DNA of 33,103 nt. Source: a virus. Each line of letters opens with the position of its first letter. The first letter of the stretch is position 1. The translations under genes and the position numbers were made by a program. The notes beneath the pieces were generated by a model that made no database searches, was not told the origin of the DNA, and saw nothing but the letters and a program-made list of their open reading frames with translations. Location of the stretch: positions 1 through 33,103 of IMG/VR virus record IMGVR_UViG_3300030109_000565; one strand, written 5' to 3'. Positions 24,732-30,368 of this stretch are shown here, in pieces.

Positions 24732-25189
24732 AAGCTTCTCCCATAAAATTTATTTTGTGGAATGTAATATATTTTTACATCTGTTCTTTGACCTTTTACA
24801 GTTTTAGATTTTCTTAATTCTTCGCTAATAATTTCTCCTCTTCTTACTGCATGAAATAAATAAGAGCGTACCTGCATTGGATCTTCTTTTAATAGCTCTG
24901 CGATTTCAATTGATGTTAAGTATTTATATTCTTTAAGAAGTCTATTTAGTCTAGGGTATCTTAAAGTTGTAGGGTCTGATCGATCATATGGTATTTGATC
25001 TACTGTATAAGTTCTATCGCAAGGTAAAGGAAATTTTCTTTTACCTTTGGTATAAAGTTTTCTTTCTTGATCAGTCCACCATTCTTTAAATCTTAATGAT
25101 AAATTAATAATCATATGCTTTGGAAGTCTATTGATTATGTTTTGAGTTTCATTTGCATAATAAGTTTTAAAGTAATGCTCAATATTCAT
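24728..25189 (-). CDS. Helix-turn-helix early protein, possible replication factor
   Basis: A 153-residue protein starting in an ATGA overlap behind GGAGAAACAC. The middle contains NRLLKEYKYLTSIEIAELLK followed by EDPMQVRSYLFHAVRRGEII, a helix-turn-helix or winged-helix segment (about residues 83-125). The end is basic (ELRKSKTVKGQRTDVKIYYI). The N-terminal 80 residues are unrelated to anything I know. DNA binding is likely; whether it is an origin-binding initiator or a regulator is open. Confidence 0.65.
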   Translation of the reverse strand: MNIEHYFKTYYANETQNIINRLPKHMIINLSLRFKEWWTDQERKLYTKGKRKFPLPCDRTYTVDQIPYDRSDPTTLRYPRLNRLLKEYKYLTSIEIAELLKEDPMQVRSYLFHAVRRGEIISEELRKSKTVKGQRTDVKIYYIPQNKFYGRSL

Positions 25190-25470
25190 GGGTGTGTTTC
25201 TCCTTTTACAAACCTATCAATTTGGTATTGATATTCTACCTCTTCTATATTTTTGGAATGTATAAGCTCCCATTTATCTGAAGCCAGTGCAACTATTTTT
25301 TCCCTTGAATATTCTTTAGGGAAACAATCTTCATCAAAAGAAAAAATAAATCCTTTGATTTCAGTTGGACTGCTTAGTTCTGAACAAGCATTAATAAATA
25401 CAGTCATGTTTAAACGAACTGTAGGTACAAACAATTGATCTATAATATCTTTACTGAATGGTATTGGCAT
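25186..25470 (-). CDS. Early protein of unknown function, 94 residues
   Basis: Starts at ATG 25470 (MPIPFSKDIIDQLFVPTVRL) directly behind GGAGAACACT; seven codons further upstream are open but include the ribosome site. The protein is acidic, with alternating strands and helices (KGFIFSFDEDCFPKEYSREK, IVALASDKWELIH). No motif is recognised. Its start codon is in the 3' arm of a hairpin at 25467-25489, so its translation may be regulated. Confidence 0.68.
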   Translation of the reverse strand: MPIPFSKDIIDQLFVPTVRLNMTVFINACSELSSPTEIKGFIFSFDEDCFPKEYSREKIVALASDKWELIHSKNIEEVEYQYQIDRFVKGETHP

Positions 25471-25489
25471 AGTGTTCTCCTTTCTATGC
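25467..25489 (-). promoter_or_regulatory. Start-codon hairpin with Shine-Dalgarno in the loop
   Basis: On the minus strand GCAUAG pairs with CUAUGC (6 bp). The 11-base loop is AAAGGAGAACA, so the Shine-Dalgarno is in the loop and the AUG (25470-25468) is in the stem. It is nearly the same as the element at 26744-26769. Confidence 0.6.
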
Positions 25490-25498
25490 ATTTTATTT

Positions 25499-25529
25499 TA
25501 GTGCCACAATAGGGGGGTATGTGGCACTA
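25499..25529. repeat. 10-bp perfect inverted repeat between early genes
   Basis: TAGTGCCACA (25499-25508) and TGTGGCACTA (25520-25529) enclose an 11-base loop with six G (six C on the transcript strand). On the minus strand no U run follows, so it is not a standard terminator. On the plus strand a T-rich stretch comes a few bases later. Confidence 0.8.
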
Positions 25530-25533
25530 TGAT

Positions 25534-25740
25534 TTAATTTTTTAATAAATGTGTTTGACCAAAACCCATAGTGTTTCGTATATCTGCATCTCGTCTAACA
25601 GGATTTGCTTCCTTTATTATATTAGCTACACAAAATCCACATAGAACATTCCCATTAATGGAAAGCTCATCGTTATATCCTTGTTGAAAAGATCCCTCAG
25701 CATCCGAACAACTAAAACATGGGTTATTAAATCTACTCAT
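25534..25740 (-). CDS. Small Cys-rich (zinc-binding) early protein
   Basis: A 68-residue protein with an AGGAAG ribosome site. It has CFSCSD near the N-terminus and CGFC about 23 residues later, a plausible zinc site, followed by a basic stretch (NPVRRDADIRNTMGFG). It lies 15 bases after the DUF932-like gene and just before the inverted repeat at 25499-25529. No further family is recognised. Confidence 0.65.
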   Translation of the reverse strand: MSRFNNPCFSCSDAEGSFQQGYNDELSINGNVLCGFCVANIIKEANPVRRDADIRNTMGFGQTHLLKN

Positions 25741-25755
25741 TTTTCTTCCTTTTTT

Positions 25756-26748
25756 TTATAGTCTTTCTTGACTGAATATTATTGATCCGTTTTTATTTGA
25801 ATCATAACCTACAAGTTCTAAGTTGTTGGTTTTATTTAGTACAGATCTTATTTCTCCTTCCCTTTTTGTACGCTGATCAATTAGTTTAGCTGTACTATTT
25901 AAAGTTGACTGCCGTGTATCATTTGTTTTATCTGGATGTGAGGCCCAGAAAGTAAGAGCATTGTACAATGCCCATTTTGTGTTGCCTAAATTAGCAGTAT
26001 TGTCAGAGTAAATACGCATTAAGTTTTCTAACTTAGCTTTGTTAGTATCATCTTTGTATTTATTTGTATAAGTGTGTTTGTTTTTACAAAGATACTTATC
26101 AAAAAATTCTTCAACAACTTGGCGTGTTACTGATTCTGATGCCATGTTATTATAAAGATCTCTGTTTTGTAGGTATACTTCAGAACCTTTTTGGATTGGA
26201 GTAACACTGCGTTCAGCACTAATTAAACCTTTATGTTTTTGTACTGATATTGCTACTTTTAAATCTCCAAGCATACCATTTAAACATAAGATTCTTTTAG
26301 TCATTAGCATTGTTGATAAAGACCATGTCATATCAATTGAATTTGTATGTCTTCCAAACAAACCAATAGTGTCATCAACTGCTGGTGAATCATATAATTC
26401 ATATTCATATTTAGGAAAGTAAGCAGACAAAGATACTTTAGCTAAAGATGCATGTTCAACTTTTACTTTAAAACCTGCATCAATTTTATAACAGTTATCA
26501 AAAAACTGAGGGATCATTTGTCCATGATTTGTATCACCAATGGTATGACTTTGTGATGTTGTGCATACAACTTCATTGGTATTTCTTTCAATATAAACCT
26601 GACTCTCAGGTATAGGTTCATTTGTATAAGGATGCAATGCAGGCACCTTTATTATCTCAGCTTTAAGTATATCTTTAAGCTGATCTTCTGCTGTATATGG
26701 TTCTACAAAACCATTGGTTAATTTATTAATAGAAGTCTGAATGTTCAT
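25756..26748 (-). CDS. DUF932-like early protein
   Basis: A 330-residue protein starting at ATG 26748 behind AAAGGAGAACACT. Landmarks are TSQSHTIGDTNHGQMIPQFF, VSLSAYFPKYEYEL, DDTIGLFGRHTNSIDMTWSL and, near the end, GNTKWALYNALTFWASHPDK, the pattern I associate with DUF932 proteins of phages and plasmids. These proteins are abundant early products of unknown biochemical role, possibly DNA-related. It is among the larger early genes and its start codon lies in the best of the start-codon hairpins. Confidence 0.72.
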   Translation of the reverse strand: MNIQTSINKLTNGFVEPYTAEDQLKDILKAEIIKVPALHPYTNEPIPESQVYIERNTNEVVCTTSQSHTIGDTNHGQMIPQFFDNCYKIDAGFKVKVEHASLAKVSLSAYFPKYEYELYDSPAVDDTIGLFGRHTNSIDMTWSLSTMLMTKRILCLNGMLGDLKVAISVQKHKGLISAERSVTPIQKGSEVYLQNRDLYNNMASESVTRQVVEEFFDKYLCKNKHTYTNKYKDDTNKAKLENLMRIYSDNTANLGNTKWALYNALTFWASHPDKTNDTRQSTLNSTAKLIDQRTKREGEIRSVLNKTNNLELVGYDSNKNGSIIFSQERL

Positions 26749-26884
26749 AGTGTTCTCCTTTGCTATGAATGGTTGCGTTAAAACATTTTACTAGTAACTC
26801 AAAAAAAATCAAGAGGATTAATAGCCAATTTAATGCAGATAAAAATCCTAAATTAAAATATACTGTATGAAAAAATTCTCCCAT
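26726..26884 (-). CDS. Small membrane protein, 52 residues
   Basis: Starts with ATG 26884, seven bases behind a perfect AGGAGG. The protein begins MGEFFHTVYFNLGFLSALNW and has one strong hydrophobic segment (LLILLIFFELLV, about residues 21-32), then a polar end. It overlaps the DUF932-like gene by 23 bases. A small inner-membrane protein in the early module could alter the host membrane or block superinfection, but nothing in the sequence proves that. Confidence 0.7.
   Translation of the reverse strand: MGEFFHTVYFNLGFLSALNWLLILLIFFELLVKCFNATIHSKGEHYEHSDFY
26744..26769 (-). promoter_or_regulatory. Start-codon hairpin with Shine-Dalgarno in the loop
   Basis: UUCAUAG (26769-26763) pairs with CUAUGAA (26750-26744), 7 bp. 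The 12-base loop CAAAGGAGAACA shows the Shine-Dalgarno, and the AUG (26748-26746) is base-paired. It is likely a translational control element of the DUF932-like gene. Confidence 0.62.
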
Positions 26885-27049
26885 GATTGCCTCCTATCTG
26901 GGTTTGGTTTGCGTCGCTATCATGCTCTGCTTTGTCACTACGTTTTGTTTTCCTTTTTCTTTTGTTTGTTACAGGGTGTTGTTTTACTATAGTTTAATGA
27001 GGTTGTTTCTTCCCAGTATCTATAGTGTGAACGTAGTGAACTCATTTCT

Positions 27050-27095
27050 TTCTTACTTGGAGTGTGGGTGGGTGGGTGGAACGAACAAGTAAGAA
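27050..27095. repeat. 10-bp inverted repeat enclosing a G-tract
   Basis: TTCTTACTTG (27050-27059) and CAAGTAAGAA (27086-27095) flank a 26-base loop with GGGTGGGTGGGTGG (27066-27079). Three GGG runs plus a GG could form a two-tetrad or imperfect quadruplex on the plus strand. Confidence 0.8.
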
Positions 27096-27139
27096 GGAAA
27101 CAACACAGGGTGAGCGGAGCGATTCCTGTGTTGTTTCCT
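27095..27139. repeat. 15-bp perfect inverted repeat
   Basis: AGGAAACAACACAGG (27095-27109) pairs with CCTGTGTTGTTTCCT (27125-27139) around a 15-base loop containing GAGCGGAGCGA. No U run follows on either strand. It adjoins the previous repeat directly. Confidence 0.85.
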
Positions 27140-27180
27140 AATAATTTATTTATCTTGATTGGTTTCCTCCATTTGCTTTG

Positions 27181-27489
27181 TCATATTATCATTGAAGATA
27201 AAGATTCAATAGGCATTGCGTGGTTTGGGTTTGGATCGTTTATCATCATTACTATTCGTTGTGGTGTGGCTGGTGTGTCATAATAGATTGTATACCTGTC
27301 GTATGGTTGATATAGATAACCCCAGCCTTCCTCGTGGTATCTTGATATTGCACCTACATAATATCCATTATTGCTATGCATTACGAGTGGTTCAGATACT
27401 TTTTCATCCCATTCTGGATTGTGTGTTATGTGATATGGTTCTCTGTTGAATTTTACTTGTGACATTATTTTATTGTATAATATATCCAT
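27181..27489 (-). CDS. Early protein of unknown function, 102 residues
   Basis: Starts with ATG 27489 behind AAGGAGATAAC. It is rich in aromatic residues: PYHITHNPEWDEKVSEPLVM, GYYVGAISRYHEEGWGYLYQ, PYDRYTIYYDTPATPQRIV. The pattern suggests a compact beta-fold. It is followed by the non-coding stretch 26885-27180, which separates it from the next early genes. I do not recognise a family. Confidence 0.68.
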   Translation of the reverse strand: MDILYNKIMSQVKFNREPYHITHNPEWDEKVSEPLVMHSNNGYYVGAISRYHEEGWGYLYQPYDRYTIYYDTPATPQRIVMMINDPNPNHAMPIESLSSMII

Positions 27490-27514
27490 TGTTATCTCCT
27501 TGATTGGGTTATGT

Positions 27515-27536
27515 GGACAGGCCGTGAAGCCTGTCC
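27515..27536. repeat. 8-bp GC-rich hairpin between early genes
   Basis: GGACAGGC (27515-27522) and GCCTGTCC (27529-27536) with a 6-base loop lie between two early genes. The minus-strand RNA has no U run after it; the plus strand has TTTGTTTG. It may be a processing or stability hairpin, or a terminator against plus-strand read-through. Confidence 0.7.
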
Positions 27537-27546
27537 TTTGTTTGTA

Positions 27547-28326
27547 TTAGGATGCTGTACTGCATGCCTGTGTGAATCTGTTGTTGATTCCTTTTGCTAT
27601 GATGGCATCCATTTCTTCTTTTGTTTTGTTAGCATATTTGTCAGCTTCTGTTTTCCCTTGATAATTTTTTATACGCTGTTCTTCTAGTGTAACTAAAGGA
27701 TGTACATATTCTGTTGGTAGTATATTGTGTTTGTTTTCCTCATTATATGCTACAGAGTTTACTGTATATAATGCCATTAGTGTGTTCATTATTGTGAAGT
27801 TATTCTTTAGTGAGTAGTCGGCATCATTATATGCTTGTGATCTTTTCATGTACTTAGTTTGAGCAATTACTAGGTCACCTAGTTTTGGATGCTGTTGGTC
27901 TGTTACAAGTATTGGTTTGCCAAAGTCATCCACATCTTCTCTTGTTTCTGTTCTATCCTCATCTACTTCTGCTTGTAGTTCCATGTAAGGCCCTTCGGCA
28001 TTTTCGTATGAACGTTTCATTTCGGCATGATATTGTACGTTACCTTTGTATTTCTTGTTGTAGAATATCATTGATGGGTCGTTATCTTGAGAGTAGAAGT
28101 TCTTTACAAGATTGAATAGCATATCTGAACACATCTTTCTTCTATCATAAGGTGTTAGTTGTGTATTTATTAGCTGTGTTACAGTGTTTTGAGTTTTACC
28201 AAGTACACTTGCTTTGAAGTCTTTTAATGCTTCAAATGATTTCCAGATTTTATCTTGGTCTTTGTATGTGATTGGCGTTGCAAAGTTTTCTATATTATTT
28301 TTTGGTAATGTAGTTTTCTTAGTCAT
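27547..28326 (-). CDS. First early gene, unknown function, 259 residues
   Basis: Starts with ATG 28326 (MTKKTTLPKNNIENFATPIT) behind GGAGAACACA; the four codons upstream include the ribosome site. The protein is polar and helical, with an acidic middle (MELQAEVDEDRTETREDVDD) and a segment of short helices (MKRSQAYNDADYSLKNNFTI). No domain is recognised. As first gene of the early operon, next to the promoter region, it is a candidate for host takeover or gene regulation. It ends 10 bases before the hairpin at 27515-27536. Confidence 0.7.
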   Translation of the reverse strand: MTKKTTLPKNNIENFATPITYKDQDKIWKSFEALKDFKASVLGKTQNTVTQLINTQLTPYDRRKMCSDMLFNLVKNFYSQDNDPSMIFYNKKYKGNVQYHAEMKRSYENAEGPYMELQAEVDEDRTETREDVDDFGKPILVTDQQHPKLGDLVIAQTKYMKRSQAYNDADYSLKNNFTIMNTLMALYTVNSVAYNEENKHNILPTEYVHPLVTLEEQRIKNYQGKTEADKYANKTKEEMDAIIAKGINNRFTQACSTAS

Positions 28327-28350
28327 TGTGTTCTCCATATTAATTGTTTT

Positions 28351-28374
28351 ATTATAATGTAATCTTCTTTGACT
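28351..28374. promoter_or_regulatory. Possible divergent promoter elements
   Basis: ATTATAAT (28351-28358) reads TATAAT on both strands. On the minus strand it is 25 bases before the early start codon and could be its -10 box, although no good -35 is seen. On the plus strand TTGACT (28369-28374) could be a -35 with CATAAC (28390-28395) as a weak -10 at 15-base spacing, giving a start near the beginning of the structured RNA. Confidence 0.35.
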
Positions 28375-28395
28375 ACCCTTTCAGAAGAGCATAAC

Positions 28396-28976
28396 TGGTC
28401 TTGAAATGAAAGAAGAAGCTATCATAAAGTTCTTTGTCGCAGAGGCTTTATATATCGTAGCTCGCACTCTTTGCGAGCTTCTACACACAACCAGCAAGGC
28501 TGGTTGTGAAGCCTCAAGGTACTTTATGATCGGTTGTTCTTTCATAACCACAAAAGAATACGCAGGTGCGTAAGCACCTGCAAACATAAGTGTGGTGGTT
28601 CATAGGCAGGTATGGTCTGGTGTTTAAAGTGACCTGCACCTTCTCTCTCTTCCATTGAATGTTTACGCACACGCAATCATGCGTGTCGCATTTAGTAAAC
28701 TATTGATGTAATTGAACGCAAGTCAATTACAGCAACGAGAGAGAAGGTGTGGGGCAGGGGGGATAATTAATAACGCTCAACGTCATCCCTGCGAACTCCT
28801 TTTAGCTTGTCCTGTGAGCGTTCTAAGTATGGTCGCTCTTGCGAATAGGTCATTGACCTATAATACTTGGGCTTGTGTCTACAAGCTTATAATGTAGACT
28901 TGTACCAATCTCGCAGAGATTGTAGATAATGTACAAGTCTACTGGTGCAATTCTGTAACTACTGTGATGAAGTTAC
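28396..28976 (+). ncRNA. Large structured non-coding RNA candidate
   Basis: The region has no credible gene and folds nearly throughout. Domain A (28396-28550): 28406-28414/28537-28545, 28421-28430/28521-28530 and 28442-28448/28509-28515, leading to a three-way junction with hairpins 28460-28478 and 28486-28508. A hairpin at 28562-28581 has 8 bp and a GTAA (GNRA) loop. Domain B (28637-28749): a 13-bp closing stem with inner hairpins 28661-28700 and 28707-28731. Pseudoknot candidate: 28754-28759/28787-28792 with 28772-28779/28815-28822. Domain C: 28825-28830/28863-28868 around two hairpins. Domain D: a 12+7-bp stem at 28894-28942. A last hairpin lies at 28955-28976. The GNRA loop and G-U extensions of domains A and C favour the plus strand. 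Confidence 0.7.
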
Positions 28977-29035
28977 GTCTTGACATGGGTTTTGAGGAGT
29001 TGCTAAAAGGGGGGAACACAAGGGGGGTTTCATAT

Positions 29036-29407
29036 ATGAATAAGATAGCTGTTCTAACTGAAAAGCAAAGAAGGTTGGTTGATACACTTGTAGCAACAGG
29101 ATGTTCTATAACTGAAGCGTCACAAGTAGCAGGATATGCAAGAGGTGATGCAGGTAGAGTGACTGCCAGTAAGGCTTTGAAGGTGCCTCATGTGCAAGAG
29201 TATATGATGCAGGCAGTGGCTAATAGTATTGGTGTTAATGCTACGTTAGCTTCCAGTAAGTTACTCAAACTAGCTAAAGGTGCTAAGAGTGAGTATGTAC
29301 AGTTAGAAGCAAGTAAGGACATACTTGATCGTGCAGGATTTAAGGCACCAGATAAGCATCTACATTTACACAAGGGTGATATCAAGGTTTCTATAGATCT
29401 AGGTTGA
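29036..29407 (+). CDS. terS: Terminase small subunit
   Basis: A 123-residue protein from ATG 29036 behind AAGGGGGG; the frame is open to 28964 but those codons lie in a structured region. The N-terminal helix-turn-helix, AVLTEKQRRLVDTLVATGCS then ITEASQVAGYARGD and ASKALKVPHVQEYM, is typical of Terminase_2-type small subunits, which recognise viral DNA and feed it to the large subunit. A second helical part (LLKLAKGAKSEYVQLEASKD) would form the oligomerisation domain, and the end is His-rich (HLHLHKGDIKVS). The large terminase is 1.3 kb downstream. Confidence 0.83.
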   Translation: MNKIAVLTEKQRRLVDTLVATGCSITEASQVAGYARGDAGRVTASKALKVPHVQEYMMQAVANSIGVNATLASSKLLKLAKGAKSEYVQLEASKDILDRAGFKAPDKHLHLHKGDIKVSIDLG

Positions 29408-29613
29408 TGTGATTGATCTCAGGGAAAAACTAATTGTTTTGTATGTACTAGAGTGGGTGGCCTCCAAAAGTTGTGCTGTTACAAATACTAGGTAGTCCAT
29501 TCCTCACATTATTTTTAAAAAAAGCTTTTCAAAAATATTTTTTTACTGTAAAGGTAAAAACATGATCTTGTGTAGTAGATTGTAACTACAACGTGTAGTG
29601 GGGTGTAACCAAA
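29408..29613. other. Non-coding AT-rich gap after the small terminase
   Basis: No gene is seen. It has long A and T runs (29512-29552) and a weak 6-bp repeat, TGTAGT/ACTACA (29571-29576/29585-29590), close to the next start. It could hold a late promoter or a packaging site; nothing in it is decisive. Confidence 0.5.
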
Positions 29614-29904
29614 ATGGTTTTAAAAAAACATCAAAATCCTAAAGGTGGTTTAAATCCAGAAGGTAGAAAGTTTTTAAATAGAACAACTGGTTCTAATTTA
29701 AAACCTCCAGTTAAGCGTGGTGATAGTCCACGTCGTGCTTCCTTCTTAGCTCGCATGGCTGGTAATTCTGGGCCAGAGAGAAATGCAAAGGGAGAACCAA
29801 CCAGACTCCTTCTCAGCCTTCAAGCTTGGGGTGCAAGTAGTAAGGCAGATGCAAAGAGGAAAGCAAGAGCTATTAGTAAGAGAAACAAATCAAAGAAGGC
29901 TTAG
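29614..29904 (+). CDS. Basic conserved phage protein (DUF6321-like)
   Basis: A 96-residue basic protein. It contains KGGLNPEGRKFLNRTTGSNL, then PPVKRGDSPRRASFLARMAG, GPERNAKGEPTRLLLSLQAW and a Lys/Arg-rich end. The same order of motifs is found in small proteins near terminase genes of many marine phages; I think the Pfam name is DUF6321. Its charge suggests nucleic-acid contact. No good ribosome site lies in front of the ATG. Confidence 0.72.
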   Translation: MVLKKHQNPKGGLNPEGRKFLNRTTGSNLKPPVKRGDSPRRASFLARMAGNSGPERNAKGEPTRLLLSLQAWGASSKADAKRKARAISKRNKSKKA

Positions 29905-29941
29905 AGTGTGGAAGGTGTGGAACTTGTGGAGGGTATAAGGA

Positions 29942-30118
29942 ATGGCAGTAAATGAAGCAGGAAATTACACAAATCCTGAAATGAGGAAGAGAATGTTTCA
30001 AGCTATTAAGAGAGGTACTAAGGGTGGACGAGCAGGTCAATGGTCTGCAAGAAAAGCTCAGTTATTGGCATTACGTTATAAGAAGGCTGGTGGTGGTTAC
30101 ACTACTAAGAAAGCATGA
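29942..30118 (+). CDS. Small basic protein, 58 residues
   Basis: Starts with ATG 29942 behind GGAGGGTATAAGG. It has NEAGNYTNPEMRKRMFQAIK, RGTKGGRAGQWSARKAQLLA and a basic end (YKKAGGGYTTKKA). The middle part is shared by short phage proteins near terminases. It overlaps the next gene as ATGA. A nucleic-acid role is suggested only by charge. Confidence 0.72.
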   Translation: MAVNEAGNYTNPEMRKRMFQAIKRGTKGGRAGQWSARKAQLLALRYKKAGGGYTTKKA

Positions 30119-30357
30119 AGAAGTCGCAAAGAAGTTTAAAGGCGTGGACTGACCAGAAATGGAGAACCAAGTCTGGCAAGCCATCTTTAAAAACTGGGGA
30201 AAGGTATTTACCAGAGAAAGCTATTAAGGCTTTAAGTGATGAGGAGTATCGCAGAACAACAAGGAAGAAAAGGGCGGCAATGAAAAAAGGTAAGCAGGTA
30301 TCTAAACAACCTGCTTCTATAGCGAAGAAGACTGCAAAACATAGATCATTTACATAA
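30115..30357 (+). CDS. Small basic protein, DUF5872-like
   Basis: An 80-residue, very basic protein starting in an ATGA overlap. It shows KAWTDQKWRTKSGKPSLKTG, ERYLPEKAIKALSDEEYRRT and a Lys-rich C-terminus. The motif W..Q.WRT.SGK.S...GERYLP is common to small phage and algal-virus proteins (I recall DUF5872). Function is unknown; with its neighbours it forms a set of small cationic proteins upstream of the large terminase. Confidence 0.7.
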   Translation: MKKSQRSLKAWTDQKWRTKSGKPSLKTGERYLPEKAIKALSDEEYRRTTRKKRAAMKKGKQVSKQPASIAKKTAKHRSFT

Positions 30358-30368
30358 AGGAGATTACT

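Larger units (their letters stand above)
26885..27180. other. Non-coding stretch with nested inverted repeats
   Basis: I see no credible gene here; the plus-strand reading frames lack ribosome sites. It holds TCACTACGTT (26935-26944) with its complement AACGTAGTGA (27030-27039), the 10-bp stem 27050-27059/27086-27095 around a G-tract, and the 15-bp stem 27095-27109/27125-27139. It might be a replication origin, a regulatory leader or a transcript-processing site. Confidence 0.7.

Noticed and set aside
26980-27030. CTATAG-containing sequences resembling a phage RNA polymerase promoter
   Set aside because: Only the CTATAG core is shared, no longer consensus repeats elsewhere in the genome, and no phage RNA polymerase gene is present.
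26883-27092. A 69-residue hydrophobic open frame on the plus strand
   Set aside because: The hydrophobicity comes from a T-rich strand; no ribosome site, and it runs through the inverted repeats against the direction of the early operon.
27885-28115. A 76-residue plus-strand open frame
   Set aside because: Fully inside the first early gene on the opposite strand and without a start signal.
28442-28515. tRNA-like 74-base element with 7-bp outer stem
   Set aside because: No T-loop GTTC consensus, no D-arm pattern and no proper anticodon arm on either strand; treated as part of the structured RNA.
28381-28587. A 68-residue open frame on the minus strand
   Set aside because: It covers the perfect inverted repeats of RNA domain A; the repeats explain the sequence better than a protein, and no ribosome site is seen.
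28780-28800. Minus-strand AAAGGAGTTCGCAGGGATG resembling a ribosome site and start
   Set aside because: The frame ends after about 19 codons and lies in the paired region; probably chance.
28327-29035. Integrase, repressor or attachment site for lysogeny
   Set aside because: No recombinase gene or tRNA-derived attachment sequence is found anywhere in the window, so there is no support for a temperate lifestyle.
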